The notes beneath the pieces were generated by a model, which ran no database searches, was not told where the DNA came from, and saw only the letters and a program-made list of their open reading frames with translations. Position numbers and translations under genes: made by a program. Shown here piece after piece: positions 35,593-45,840 of a stretch of DNA of 64,000 nucleotides (positions within the stretch are counted from its first letter, which is position 1; the number at the start of each line of letters is the position of its first letter). This DNA is from Cellvibrionaceae bacterium (GTDB lineage Bacteria > Pseudomonadota > Gammaproteobacteria > Pseudomonadales > Cellvibrionaceae). The stretch spans positions 248,001-312,000 of the forward strand of contig JAGKWQ010000005.1 in the NCBI GenBank assembly GCA_021151825.1, in the 5' to 3' direction.

Positions 35593-37095
35593 TTAGCGGC
35601 GACGAATTATGCCAAGCAATTGTTTGCGCTCAGCCATATCCAGTGCAAAGCACCAGGCAAAAAAACAAAATATCAATGAACCAACCGTGGCCACCGAGAT
35701 CAACACTACATATCCATCAACTACAAAATACTGCTGTAATCCATAAATAACGATGGCCATTAATAATGCAGGAAATAGCCAGGGCACTATCGCAGTTCGA
35801 ATATAAACCCATGGGCTAAAACCAATATGCTTACATACCACATACAATAAAATCGGTTGAAAAATTAATCCGGGAATCAACGAGCCCAAGGCCACACCAA
35901 AAATACCCAACGGGCCAATCAATAACAAACTGAGAATAAGATTTAGCACCGCAAATGGCGGCTGCCATTTGGCGAGAAAACCATGCTTATCAATCGCCGT
36001 TAAATAGCGGCTGGACATAGGGTTCAATAATGGCAATACAATGAACCCAACCATTACCCACAAAAAAGATCTTGCTGAATCTGCAATTTCTTTCCCAATC
36101 CATATTTCCAGAAAAGCTGGCCCAAGCAGAAGGATGCCCACTGTTAAAATTATGGTAGGAGCAATTGTGAGTTTACTGCCCGTTAAATAAACTTCCTGAA
36201 TTTTTTGTTTATCTTCAACCGCATTCAGTGCGCTGAAATATGGCATAAACACATGGGTGAAATTCCATGAAATCATACGCACATAGCCAATAAGGTTAAC
36301 GGGGATACTGTAGAGAGGAACAGATGCAGGTCCCATCGCAAAACCAATAACCAGTGAATCGGTAGCACTTTCTATACGTCCGGCAATCCCCTGAATGAGC
36401 GTCTTCACACTGAAGCGCAACAATTCCTTAAGCTGTCGTAATGAAAAATAAGACCAGCGAAAACTCAGGAATGGCCGGCGATATTGCATCAACCAAACCA
36501 GAAAAATATATTTAGTACATACGCCAATTGCGTTGCATAACGTCAGCAGCACCAGAGCATTTTCAGGTGTGATGTACGCAAATAGAATAATCGCACCGAC
36601 AATAGAGTTAATGATGGTAATGTTATTTTTAAGATAGTATTCCTGGTACGCTTCCAAATAACTTTCTGCAGTATATGAGGGAAATGTAATTAACATTTGC
36701 ATGGCGATAATTAACAGGAACCATACATATTTTTGATAATCATCTTCACCTTTCGGCGCCAGCGTTTCTGCTCCAAATAACGCCCAAAATGCCATGCTTG
36801 TTGCAATCAACAACCCCACAGCAAATAGGAAGTACCAGGCCGTTGCATAAAGCCTGGTTAGCGCCGGCTCATCCTTCTGTGCAATAAAAGCAGAAGCGAA
36901 CCGGCTCACCGCAGGCCGGATTCCCATATCCAATATACCCATATAGCCAATAACAGCACCCACCATTTCCCAAATACCATAGTCATGGTTGCCCATATTT
37001 TTAATGAGCAAGGGAGTCATGATGAAAGTAATGGCGAGCTTCAGAAATAACGTAAAAATATTTGATGCCGTGTTAAAAACCAGCTTGCGTTTCAA
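35593..37095 (-). CDS. Wzx-like oligosaccharide flippase
   Basis: A 500-residue integral membrane protein with about 12-14 hydrophobic segments and the N-terminal pattern of polysaccharide transporters (TLFLKLAITFIMTPLLIK..GIWEM). Its role is to flip lipid-linked repeat units to the periplasm for polymerisation. The TTG start at 37095 gives a TTGA overlap with the upstream glycosyltransferase stop. Only one flippase is seen in the window, matching one polymer product. Confidence 0.88.
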   Translation of the reverse strand: MKRKLVFNTASNIFTLFLKLAITFIMTPLLIKNMGNHDYGIWEMVGAVIGYMGILDMGIRPAVSRFASAFIAQKDEPALTRLYATAWYFLFAVGLLIATSMAFWALFGAETLAPKGEDDYQKYVWFLLIIAMQMLITFPSYTAESYLEAYQEYYLKNNITIINSIVGAIILFAYITPENALVLLTLCNAIGVCTKYIFLVWLMQYRRPFLSFRWSYFSLRQLKELLRFSVKTLIQGIAGRIESATDSLVIGFAMGPASVPLYSIPVNLIGYVRMISWNFTHVFMPYFSALNAVEDKQKIQEVYLTGSKLTIAPTIILTVGILLLGPAFLEIWIGKEIADSARSFLWVMVGFIVLPLLNPMSSRYLTAIDKHGFLAKWQPPFAVLNLILSLLLIGPLGIFGVALGSLIPGLIFQPILLYVVCKHIGFSPWVYIRTAIVPWLFPALLMAIVIYGLQQYFVVDGYVVLISVATVGSLIFCFFAWCFALDMAERKQLLGIIRRR

Positions 37096-38204
37096 TTGGC
37101 ACCTTCCAATATAGCTTGGTAAAAACGATAGAGTTCCTGAGCCGGGCGATGCAAATCAAAACGACTAATTGCCTCCTGTTGGAAATCTGTAAATGCTGTC
37201 CCTTCATCCGCAAGCGCAGCCTGGATGGCATCTGCCAATTGGTTCGGGTTATAAGGTTCAACGACTCGTGCCGGCGTTCCCTCAACCACACAACGCAAGC
37301 CGATGCAATTAGTAGCAATCAATGGCTTGCCTGCACAAAGCACTTCCATTGCCAGCAACCCACAGGCTTCCCAGCGCGATGGCATAACCACAACATCAAC
37401 ACCTTTAATTGCAGCAGGCACATCGTCAGTAAACGGCAATTGTCGGAAATAATCGCTTAATCCAAGTTGATCAATAAGCGCATAATCTTCGCGAATAAAA
37501 CCGCCCCACCCGAAAGTCAGCACCAAAGGCATTTCTTCCGGTGCAATTCTGGCACTCAGTAATTTCATTGCCTTGATTACATCAAGAAAACCTTTTTGTG
37601 ACATGAACCGACCGAAAAAGCCGATGATCCTGCGATTCTGGCTATCGAATTCCGCACGGTAATTTCGCACTTCCGCCGCTGCAAAACGCTTTGCATCAAC
37701 ACCATGATCAATATTTTTTATTTTTCGTTGTGGAAGGGCAGGAATAAATTCTGAAAAATTTTTACACGCATCCGCCCCCACTGTTAAAACATGATCAAAT
37801 CGTGAGAACAGTAAATTAATACCAAGCAATTTTAATTTGCCCTTATATCCCTTGAATTGCTGGGGCAGGAACACATCATGAGCAGTCATAACACTTCGAC
37901 GAGGCATAAGGCGCGGCAAACTTGCCATCAACGCTCCGGAAGAAAAACCATGGGCATGGACAATATCGAATTTGTTTGTGCTGAGCACCTGCTTATAGGC
38001 AGCCATCAATGCTTTGTTATTATCGTCAGTAAATACAAATTCAAACTGGTTTTCTGTTAAATATTCACGCGCAAAATCCTTAAAATCAACATCTGTTGCG
38101 ATTAGCGTAAATTGACAATCTTTGAATACACTTTGTGTATATATGTAGCGCAAATAAGTGCGAATACCACCTACTGGCCAACGAATGACAAGTAAAACTT
38201 TCAT
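37092..38204 (-). CDS. Glycosyltransferase family 4
   Basis: A 370-residue GT-B enzyme: N-terminal VLLVIRWPVGGIRTYLRYIY, central GFFGRFMSQKGFLDVIKA, and the donor site PSRWEACGLLAMEVLCAGKPLIA (E-x7-E). It starts at ATG 38204, overlapping the preceding ligase stop by ATGA. It is soluble or peripheral at the inner membrane. Confidence 0.9.
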   Translation of the reverse strand: MKVLLVIRWPVGGIRTYLRYIYTQSVFKDCQFTLIATDVDFKDFAREYLTENQFEFVFTDDNNKALMAAYKQVLSTNKFDIVHAHGFSSGALMASLPRLMPRRSVMTAHDVFLPQQFKGYKGKLKLLGINLLFSRFDHVLTVGADACKNFSEFIPALPQRKIKNIDHGVDAKRFAAAEVRNYRAEFDSQNRRIIGFFGRFMSQKGFLDVIKAMKLLSARIAPEEMPLVLTFGWGGFIREDYALIDQLGLSDYFRQLPFTDDVPAAIKGVDVVVMPSRWEACGLLAMEVLCAGKPLIATNCIGLRCVVEGTPARVVEPYNPNQLADAIQAALADEGTAFTDFQQEAISRFDLHRPAQELYRFYQAILEGAN

Positions 38205-39475
38205 TGACGAGCATTTCCTTCAGTTAAATCCCTGGGTTGGGTTAAACAGGCAAGTGCCACCATCAACCCGGCAAAGTGATACCAATAATATTGGTTTAGC
38301 CCCCAATAATTAGTGCTGTACAAAATAAACATCCAGAATACAACTTTCGCGGCTTTGGACGTTGCTGCATGGAATGGTTGCATCTCCTCCAGCCGTCCCA
38401 TGAAGCTTTTTATTTGTAAATAAATCTGTCGAATGAATTTGAAGAAAAAAAACATCCCGACAAAACCTACCTCAATTAAAATTTCTGCATACATATTATG
38501 ACTGGCCTGGACCCCGAAACCATTATTGGCTTTTGCTTCCGGTGTAGTACCCAGGCCATGGCCAAAGATAGGCCGGGTTAAACCGACACCAAACTCATGA
38601 ATAGCACCGTTTACACGGCCATCTACGCTTTTAGATTGTTTTGATTCCGACGAAAATAAGGATAGATAGCGATCACGCTGGGCATCATTCATTACCGCCA
38701 ATGCAGCAAACACCATAATTATTCCGGCTATTATCAGCAATGCCTTATTCTTGCTGTCCTTAAATACCACCCAGCCAACCACCAATAACGCAAGAAGAGC
38801 ACCGCGTGACATGGTCAGGATCAATGCATAAAGTAGTGCCGCTAATAATCCGAAATACAACAACTTCATGTACCACTTTCCCGGCAGCAAATAAAAATGC
38901 AAGAAAGGGATAACCGTTGCAATTACAAATCCTAATTCATTGGGATTGATAATATCGTAGGGGGCACCGGACAAACGATTTGCAAACTCGCCATCCATCC
39001 AGGTTTGGGCTCCCCAATAACCATCAGTAATATTTAAATACAAGGGTTCTAATACGCGAATAACCTGGCAAACGACAAAAGTTACCAGCGCCCATTTAAA
39101 ACGTTTCTCGGTATCTAAAATCAGTGCGGTGAAATATAAAAATACGATTGCCTTGATAAACACCGGCAAATTGCCTTTTATTACACTACCGGGGTAAGTA
39201 ACAAAAGGCAGCGACAAGAATGCAATAAGGATAAAGACCCCATAGGCCTTTAAAATTGGATGTGCCATTCGCTCTTTTATTTTATCTTTTTGCGCAATTA
39301 GCAATAGCGTTATCAAACCAAATAGTAAAAGTGTGGGGCGGATAATACTAACCCCGGGAATTCGGTTTGTTACGTGTAATAGAAAATCTATTTGGTAAGC
39401 CTGAAATAAAAGAAATGTAAGGGTAGAGAGCACAACAACATCTCTCTTGGCCCCAACACTTGGCGAATTTGTCAT
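38201..39475 (-). CDS. O-antigen ligase/Wzy-like polymerase
   Basis: A 424-residue membrane protein with about 10-12 transmembrane segments and a large loop around FGHGLGTTPEAKANNGFGVQASHNMYAEILIEVG. That loop is the WaaL/Wzy signature region in which the conserved Gly and His lie. In a flippase-dependent locus it most likely polymerises the repeat unit; ligation to an acceptor is the alternative. It is the only such protein in the window. Confidence 0.85.
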   Translation of the reverse strand: MTNSPSVGAKRDVVVLSTLTFLLFQAYQIDFLLHVTNRIPGVSIIRPTLLLFGLITLLLIAQKDKIKERMAHPILKAYGVFILIAFLSLPFVTYPGSVIKGNLPVFIKAIVFLYFTALILDTEKRFKWALVTFVVCQVIRVLEPLYLNITDGYWGAQTWMDGEFANRLSGAPYDIINPNELGFVIATVIPFLHFYLLPGKWYMKLLYFGLLAALLYALILTMSRGALLALLVVGWVVFKDSKNKALLIIAGIIMVFAALAVMNDAQRDRYLSLFSSESKQSKSVDGRVNGAIHEFGVGLTRPIFGHGLGTTPEAKANNGFGVQASHNMYAEILIEVGFVGMFFFFKFIRQIYLQIKSFMGRLEEMQPFHAATSKAAKVVFWMFILYSTNYWGLNQYYWYHFAGLMVALACLTQPRDLTEGNARQ

Positions 39476-39499
39476 TTTTAAATTACGCAGTTGATAAGT

Positions 39500-40492
39500 T
39501 TAAATGGCAGCGCGTGACGTGCCGCGAATGCGATTACCCAAATGTTCCACACCAAATAACGACTTGTGAAACTGAAATGAGTCCTCACATCCGACAAAAC
39601 GTCGCCAGGCATAGTTTAAATCGGTATTAAATTTATCGGAAAAGGCAGTCACTGCTGCAAGATAAGGACTTTCCCTAACGATATTTTTAATATCTTCGGA
39701 ATAATCACTCGGTTGTCCGTTGGGGTAACAAAATGTCCGCGGACGCTCACCGAGTTCGTGAGTAATATCGGTATAGGATTGAAAAATTTCCCGGCGAGCA
39801 TCTTCCGTTGTCATCGCACCCAATGACGGATGATTAACGGTGTGTCCACCAATTTCTATTCCGTTATTTTGCATCTCTGCGAGTTGCGTCCAATTAACAG
39901 CACTATAAGCCTGCGGGGCAACTTTCGGTAATTCAATGTTGCTGCGTTGCTCGAGCAATGTTAAAGCCTCGATGCGTTGGGCATCCGGTATTTGCAGGAA
40001 ATGTCCCACAATTGGCCACCAGAGCACTTTTGCCGGTTGCGATAAGTCAAACTCCCGACCTGCCAGTACTACTTTTTCATTGGACTGTTTATGCGTTAAT
40101 ATCCAATCAACCTGATCTGGCCACAGCCATATATCACCGTTAATAAATCCTGTAGTCACAAAAAAAGTTGCAGGAATCTTATAATGCGCCAGCAGTGGAT
40201 AAGCGACTTCATAAAAATCGCGATAACCATCATCTACCGTAATCACCACTGCATTCACAGGAGTTGATAAATTTTTCTCCCTATATGAAGCCAGATCAGC
40301 CAATGTCATAGGGTTAAAGTTATGCTTGATTATTTTCAATTGCTGTTCAAATGTTGCCGCACTGACTTCCAGCCCCGCTTTTTTTTCTGAAAAGCGATGG
40401 TACATTAAAACTTTAGGCTGATTGCGGGTAATTGATCGCGCGATCTTGTATCCACCCAAATCGCCCAGCATTTGAATAATCTTTGATTTCAT
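39500..40492 (-). CDS. Polysaccharide deacetylase (CE4)
   Basis: A 330-residue NodB-like deacetylase. Motif 1 TVDDGYRD gives the catalytic Asp and metal-binding Asp; motif 2 is GGHTVNHPSL (His-x3-His). It also has RTFCYPNG. No signal peptide is visible, so it may work in the cytoplasm or on lipid-linked sugars, as in other PEP-CTERM loci. ATG 40492 is selected because AAGG lies 9 nt upstream; an in-frame ATG at 40498 and TTG at 40516 are worse placed. Confidence 0.88.
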   Translation of the reverse strand: MKSKIIQMLGDLGGYKIARSITRNQPKVLMYHRFSEKKAGLEVSAATFEQQLKIIKHNFNPMTLADLASYREKNLSTPVNAVVITVDDGYRDFYEVAYPLLAHYKIPATFFVTTGFINGDIWLWPDQVDWILTHKQSNEKVVLAGREFDLSQPAKVLWWPIVGHFLQIPDAQRIEALTLLEQRSNIELPKVAPQAYSAVNWTQLAEMQNNGIEIGGHTVNHPSLGAMTTEDARREIFQSYTDITHELGERPRTFCYPNGQPSDYSEDIKNIVRESPYLAAVTAFSDKFNTDLNYAWRRFVGCEDSFQFHKSLFGVEHLGNRIRGTSRAAI

Positions 40493-40525
40493 AACCATTA
40501 ACCTTAAAGTCACCAATCCGCACTA

Positions 40526-41623
40526 TTAAACACGTAAAGACTCATAGAGTTCTATATAGGCATCGCGCATCGCACCTACACTGTAACGCTCTCCGGCCAT
40601 TGCCTTTGCGTTTTTGCCTTTTTCTGCAGCAGTACCAGGATTTTCCAGTAATGCACGCATTGCTTGTGCCAACCCGGCAACGTCACCAACCTCGTAAAGC
40701 CAGCCCGTCGTATTATCTACCGCCTCCGGATTACCACCCGTTCTGGTACAAATTACTGGCAAGCCTGCAAATTGATACTCCACAATTGCATTGGAGAATC
40801 CTTCTGACTCTGAACATAAAAGACCTGCGGAAAAATAACGTAAACATTCATTCACATCACTGCGTCCACCTAAAAAATGAACGCGTTCCTCAACACCCAA
40901 TCTCCGAGCCAGGGCCTGTAATTCACTTGCATCACCCGCCCCAACAATAACCACATGCGGATTGCCAATTTTCATATCCAATGACGCGAGTGCGGCAATT
41001 GCATCTTGCATGCGTTTGATAGGGCGAATGTTTGCCACTAGTCCAAACAAATTCGCGCCTTGCGCTTTTAAAGCCTCAAGCTCACTGACTTCAATACCGG
41101 CAATCGGCTTAATCGCATAGCCGTTGTATATCACCTTCAAGCGCTGCGAAGGAATTCGTTCAACTGTGCCGGTTACTTCAGATACCGCATAACTATTACT
41201 TACCGCATAACTCACAAAACGCCCGGTAAAAGGTAACACCAAACGGTATATACGGTTATACCAAAACCCCATGTCGCGGCGGGAAATAATGGTTTTAATA
41301 CCGGCAAGTGCAAACACAGGAGGACAAATTACCGATGCATCATTAAAAAAAACATGTGCAACATTAAAACCTGACTGGCGATAACGACGAGCATATTGAT
41401 ACGCAGCCCACCAGGTTAATGGCGATTTGATCGCTGCCCGACCCAACACGTCATAGTCACAGGGCAAGCCATTTTTTTGCAACCAATCACTTCCCGCCAA
41501 TACCATTACACGCACAACATAACCACTCGCGAGCAACTGCTTTATTAACAACAAAAACTGCCCTTCGGTTCCCGCGTGAGGATTGCTGATTTTATCAATA
41601 ACCAGCAAAACTGCCTTATTCAT
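40526..41623 (-). CDS. Glycosyltransferase family 4
   Basis: A 365-residue GT-B enzyme with NPHAGTEGQFLLL at the N-terminus, VIYNGYAIKP before the C-terminal domain, VANIRPIKRMQDAI, and the donor site SESEGFSNAIVEYQFAGLPVICT. It is one of several GT4 paralogues in the cluster, each presumably adding a different residue. Confidence 0.9.
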   Translation of the reverse strand: MNKAVLLVIDKISNPHAGTEGQFLLLIKQLLASGYVVRVMVLAGSDWLQKNGLPCDYDVLGRAAIKSPLTWWAAYQYARRYRQSGFNVAHVFFNDASVICPPVFALAGIKTIISRRDMGFWYNRIYRLVLPFTGRFVSYAVSNSYAVSEVTGTVERIPSQRLKVIYNGYAIKPIAGIEVSELEALKAQGANLFGLVANIRPIKRMQDAIAALASLDMKIGNPHVVIVGAGDASELQALARRLGVEERVHFLGGRSDVNECLRYFSAGLLCSESEGFSNAIVEYQFAGLPVICTRTGGNPEAVDNTTGWLYEVGDVAGLAQAMRALLENPGTAAEKGKNAKAMAGERYSVGAMRDAYIELYESLRV

Positions 41624-41660
41624 ACAAATTCCTGCAATATTGAATTAGCAACAGAAGCAA

Positions 41661-42755
41661 TTAGATTGCCACTTGTTGTTTTTTTCGATCGTCAATTTTC
41701 GCGATTAATATCCCGGTTATTTTTTTGCATACATACGATAGGGGCACAGCGCTTAACACTGAGGCCAAAATAACAAATATGATTTTGATTAAAATTTCAT
41801 TAATGCTTTTCATATCCTTAAGATTAAATACTACTTCTGCAAGATAGATATAAAGGGAGTGAATCATAAAAATGGAAAAAGCATGGGTACTGAAAAATAG
41901 TAACATTCGGCCAAAGGCTGGAATTTTCTCCAGCACCAGAGTTATCGGCGCCCTTAAGCCAAATAACAAACCAATACCGGCATATCCCAGAGACAAATAA
42001 AAGAAATCCTGAAAGTAACTGTGGTCTGCCAGATTCAAACTAAAATGCTGGTGTTGAAATATAGCCCATGCCATCAATGCTCCAACAAACACAAGGCAAA
42101 ACATCCACGATGTGCGTTTTAAAAGACCGACATAAGATGCCCAGGCACAAAAACAAAAATACCCCATATTTACCAGGGGGTGATAGGTATTGATCTCGTT
42201 CAAATCGCCAATCACAATCATAAAAACTGAGCCAACAGCATGAAACTGCTGTGCGAGGGATATCAACAAAGAAATAAATACCGGAACCAATAAGTAATTA
42301 ATATTACGCAGCGACAAGTAGAAAAATGGCAACACGATAACCGTAAGTAAAATTAACGCTCGCAAAAACCAGATCTGCCCCATCGGGTAAGGCTGGTCTA
42401 CTGATTTAGGGTTTATTAACAACCAATTCAGAAATTCAGATAAACCCATCCACTGGGGATTAATAATAAAAAGTATTAAATATGCACTACCACTGATGAT
42501 ATAAAATGTAACCACTATGCGAGCAATTCTTTTAATAACGTAGTGAACTACGTCGCCTGCACGGCGATACGAATAATAAGAAACAATTCCAGAAACCCCG
42601 AATAACGCCGGAAAAAAAAGGCCAAAATAGCTGCTGTAAGGCATATAAAACCAGGCCAAACCAAGATGCATTAACACTACCCGCAGGATTAACCCTCCGC
42701 GCAAGTAGTTAATGTATTGCTTATCCGAGTTCGTCAGCTCATGATGTAACAACAT
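41661..42755 (-). CDS. Acyltransferase family 3 membrane protein
   Basis: A 364-residue protein with about 10 hydrophobic segments. The N-terminus YINYLRGGLILRVVLMHLG corresponds to the DxLRgi...H signature of acyltransferase-3 (OafA-type), with the conserved Arg and His kept. It would O-acetylate or otherwise acylate sugar residues at the inner membrane. No SGNH domain is attached. Confidence 0.85.
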   Translation of the reverse strand: MLLHHELTNSDKQYINYLRGGLILRVVLMHLGLAWFYMPYSSYFGLFFPALFGVSGIVSYYSYRRAGDVVHYVIKRIARIVVTFYIISGSAYLILFIINPQWMGLSEFLNWLLINPKSVDQPYPMGQIWFLRALILLTVIVLPFFYLSLRNINYLLVPVFISLLISLAQQFHAVGSVFMIVIGDLNEINTYHPLVNMGYFCFCAWASYVGLLKRTSWMFCLVFVGALMAWAIFQHQHFSLNLADHSYFQDFFYLSLGYAGIGLLFGLRAPITLVLEKIPAFGRMLLFFSTHAFSIFMIHSLYIYLAEVVFNLKDMKSINEILIKIIFVILASVLSAVPLSYVCKKITGILIAKIDDRKKQQVAI

Positions 42756-42778
42756 GCTTAATATCCCATAGCCTGGCT

Positions 42779-43672
42779 TTATTTAATTTTCTCTTGGCGA
42801 GTAATAACACGAAGCGCTCGCAATGGATCTAAAAGGCCGGAATAAATAAACCGTCGAACAGCTTCAATACGATTGGTTTTCTGGGTCCATAACACTTGAG
42901 CCAATCGGAAATTAATAATTGCCCTGCGCTTGCGAACGGTTTCGGTACGATAATTAAAACGCTTAACCGCCTTATCGAGAATAATGTTTGCGTTGCGCCA
43001 ACGACGCTCAAGCCCCGTACTGCTAATAGAGTCCCCGTGACGGCGGTAGTGATAAACACGTCGAGGTAAAAAGCCAAGTTTTATTTTTTCAGCCATACGA
43101 ACCTGCATGTCATGATCCTGACCTGCACGCAAACTTTCATCAAATCCGCCGACCAGATCAAAAACCTTTCTGCGCAACAATGACGACACAGGCAAATGAA
43201 AATAGCAGTCAAGCAATACCCGATTGGGATCATTTTTCTCTTCATGCGCCTCACATAAAATTTCGTAAACAACTTCACCTTCGGCATTAACCCCGTAACC
43301 CATGCCATATACCAAATCAACATTGGGATTCTCGCGTAAAAAAGTAACTTGCTCGGATAGTTTATTGGGCAAAAAAATGTCATCGCTATCCAGTATTGCA
43401 ATAAATTCACCACGAGCTTTGGTTATTGCCAGATTCAAAGAAATTGACTGCCCCAGATTCACATTACCAGGATGGCGATAAAGGGTTACCGGATAGTCCT
43501 TGCAATAAACTTCAACCAGCTTATCGCCTCCATCGGTAGAGCCATCATCGACGACAATTATTTCAATATGCGAATATTCCTGCTTCAATGCCGAAACAAT
43601 TGTCTCATCGATATATTTTGCGCGGTTATAAAGAGGTATCAGTACAGACACCAAACCATCCACATATGCCAT
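42779..43672 (-). CDS. Glycosyltransferase family 2
   Basis: A 297-residue GT-A enzyme with VSVLIPLYNRAKYIDETI, VVDDGSTDGG, and the DSD metal site in FIAILDSDDIFL (about 96-98). A basic C-terminal tail (KRRAIINFRLAQVLWTQKTNR) may bind the membrane. It stands between the acyltransferase and an unassigned GT-B gene. Confidence 0.9.
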   Translation of the reverse strand: MAYVDGLVSVLIPLYNRAKYIDETIVSALKQEYSHIEIIVVDDGSTDGGDKLVEVYCKDYPVTLYRHPGNVNLGQSISLNLAITKARGEFIAILDSDDIFLPNKLSEQVTFLRENPNVDLVYGMGYGVNAEGEVVYEILCEAHEEKNDPNRVLLDCYFHLPVSSLLRRKVFDLVGGFDESLRAGQDHDMQVRMAEKIKLGFLPRRVYHYRRHGDSISSTGLERRWRNANIILDKAVKRFNYRTETVRKRRAIINFRLAQVLWTQKTNRIEAVRRFIYSGLLDPLRALRVITRQEKIK

Positions 43673-43695
43673 GCTTAAATTCCCAATCGATAAAT

Positions 43696-44790
43696 TTATT
43701 TGCTATTCACTCTTTCAAGAACGTTTTTTATCAACTTATCCGGTGCGAGATAATCTTGTGCATAACGACAATTCCCGGTTTCGATACTAGCGATTAACGC
43801 TTCATCATCGAGTAAGCTTTTTACGATGTCCAGACAATTCCCGGCCGACTCATAAGCGATATAGTTTTTATTTGCCACAAAGTCGCCAGGCAACTGTGTC
43901 GCAATTGGCTCAGAGAGAATGCATTTTCCCAATGCAACATATTCACCCAGTTTCCACCCATTTGATTGCAATAGACCCACACTGGAAATAACAATGCTGG
44001 CCTTGCGCACCCGAGTAATATATTCACGACGAACAGAAGGTAAATTTGCGATGAGTTCCGGTGCCAGCTCCCGGGCATATGCAGTATTTTGTAATCCGCC
44101 CCAAAAACGCTCGCCCAGCTCTGCTTTTAATGCCCGGATTAATTCAATGCGCGATTGATTAACCTGATTGGCATCTTCCTGATTTTTTTCAGCGAGTCCC
44201 ATTGGCTCCCACAATCGACATTGGAACATCACACTGTTGTTTCCAGCTGCGCGGATAGAAGGAGATAATTCTTTTTCCGATAAAAGATTATTCTTTTTTC
44301 CCCGCACAACAAAATCGAAAATATCTTTCAAATTATGTACGTGAAAATTGTGCTTTTTATTCAGCGGGCTATAGGGACGGGCAAAAAATTCAGCGGCAGC
44401 AATTTTCAAAAAATAACTTGCTGAAAAACTGACTACTTGATAGTTCAGCCCAAAGGGAATTAATTTTTTTGCTTGCACTTCACTTAAGCCATGAAATGAT
44501 GATGGCTCCAAACTTCGCTTTACATAAAAATCCACTTGATTCAATGCATCAGGCAATCCAAGTACAGGGGAATCCTGTAGATCAAACAGAAATGTCGTAC
44601 GATCTCTACTGGCTTTGTTTTGTGCTACACGCAACACCAGAAATTGACGATTGGGCCGCGCAAGTGTCAACGGCAATCCACCTTTAACGGCCAGGGTGAT
44701 TTTTCCCTGTTGTTGCAATAAATAAAGGCCAGAAAAAATTTGTAATAAATGCGTACCCAGCGTATCGCAGTGTAAATCAACATGAATCAT
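43696..44790 (-). CDS. Probable GT-B glycosyltransferase, divergent
   Basis: A 364-residue protein with no family recognised with confidence. The C-terminal part has ASIVISSVGLLQSNGWKLGEYVALGKCILSEP, which fits the donor-binding helix of a GT-B enzyme, and a terminal helix typical of the family. The N-terminus (IHVDLHCDTLGTHLLQIFSG) lacks a clear Gly-rich loop. The ATG start overlaps the upstream gene stop (ATGA). Its position among transferases supports a sugar-transfer role. Confidence 0.6.
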   Translation of the reverse strand: MIHVDLHCDTLGTHLLQIFSGLYLLQQQGKITLAVKGGLPLTLARPNRQFLVLRVAQNKASRDRTTFLFDLQDSPVLGLPDALNQVDFYVKRSLEPSSFHGLSEVQAKKLIPFGLNYQVVSFSASYFLKIAAAEFFARPYSPLNKKHNFHVHNLKDIFDFVVRGKKNNLLSEKELSPSIRAAGNNSVMFQCRLWEPMGLAEKNQEDANQVNQSRIELIRALKAELGERFWGGLQNTAYARELAPELIANLPSVRREYITRVRKASIVISSVGLLQSNGWKLGEYVALGKCILSEPIATQLPGDFVANKNYIAYESAGNCLDIVKSLLDDEALIASIETGNCRYAQDYLAPDKLIKNVLERVNSK

Positions 44791-45659
44791 AACGACTTAC
44801 CTGAACTCGGAGAGGCGCGCTTGCGCAATACAGATTTAACCAAACGCTTAACAGGCCCCAGGAACACAGGTAGCAGTTTGTCCCACAGCCAGGTGATAAC
44901 CACTTCTGCAATAAAAAATGGGGTCTGGAGAATAAGCGTAGAAAGCGGCTTGGGTATGCGACGGGAAATAACTTTGGGAAAGCTCTGAATATTCAGCTCG
45001 GCTTTTTTAGCTTGCCAGCGCGCCTGCCGCTCCGCTTCCGAATAATGGCGATCAATTTCACGCTGCCCGCCTTTCTTAACAAGATCACGTGGGTTGATAC
45101 AATAATGGGTATCAGAGATGATTATCTTATCGCGGACCTTATCACCCCAATGACTCAGGTACCACCAATCCAAACCGTGGCATTGCACATTGGAATCATC
45201 GTAGATCGCTATAAAATCCAGCAATAAGTCTGTGCGGATAATCGGGCAAGTTACTTCAGCAAAATTGGTATAACGATAGTCGCTACGCCATTCGCGGGCT
45301 GTTGTATCGTGTGAAATTTTACCCAGGCGGCTAAAGGCAGGTACAACGATGGGCGCTTGTTTTTCCGCTAACAATCTGAAGAGTGCATCAAGGTCCGCGC
45401 ATGAAAGGATGATGTCATCATCGGCGATCATAATGGCCTTATAAGCGGAAATATGTTCCCTGTGATTTTCCAGCACCCATTTAAAATTGGGAAACTTGGC
45501 TCCTTTACGTTCATTGTAGTGATCTGCATGACCACGATGGAGGCCGGGAGTATTCGAGTAATTGGTTATCCAGATATCGTAAGAACGATGAGCCTGCTTG
45601 GCCCATCGATGGACATTGGCATTTTCACCTGCCGAGGTATAAACCAAAAACTCTCGCAT
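44787..45659 (-). CDS. Glycosyltransferase-like GT-A protein (DUF707-like)
   Basis: A 290-residue protein with a metal-binding-like acidic motif IMIADDDIILS (about 95-105), comparable to DxD of GT-A enzymes, and a WYLSHWGDKV segment. The overall pattern recalls the DUF707 group of putative glycosyltransferases; I am not certain. A hydrophobic segment near 232-255 may anchor it to the membrane. It is the first gene after a 181-bp gap containing a long inverted repeat. Confidence 0.6.
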   Translation of the reverse strand: MREFLVYTSAGENANVHRWAKQAHRSYDIWITNYSNTPGLHRGHADHYNERKGAKFPNFKWVLENHREHISAYKAIMIADDDIILSCADLDALFRLLAEKQAPIVVPAFSRLGKISHDTTAREWRSDYRYTNFAEVTCPIIRTDLLLDFIAIYDDSNVQCHGLDWWYLSHWGDKVRDKIIISDTHYCINPRDLVKKGGQREIDRHYSEAERQARWQAKKAELNIQSFPKVISRRIPKPLSTLILQTPFFIAEVVITWLWDKLLPVFLGPVKRLVKSVLRKRASPSSGKSL

Positions 45660-45751
45660 AGCGTCCTTCCAGATAGCTCTAATCGAAGGTCGCTATAATA
45701 CCCTGAAATCAGACCATTTTTATTACTATAATCCTGGCCCATTCAAAGAGT

Positions 45752-45799
45752 GGATCGATAAGAAACTGCAACTCACAGTGAGATATTTCTTATCGATCC
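45752..45799. repeat. 14-bp perfect inverted repeat in an intergenic gap
   Basis: GGATCGATAAGAAA (45752-45765) is repeated as TTTCTTATCGATCC (45786-45799) with a 20-nt spacer that itself contains CTCAC/GTGAG. As RNA it forms a long stem. Neither strand has a T-run after it, so it is not a standard terminator. Confidence 0.8.
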
Positions 45800-45840
45800 T
45801 TCAAATACCATCATTTCAGAATATTTTTTCGAGATGATCT

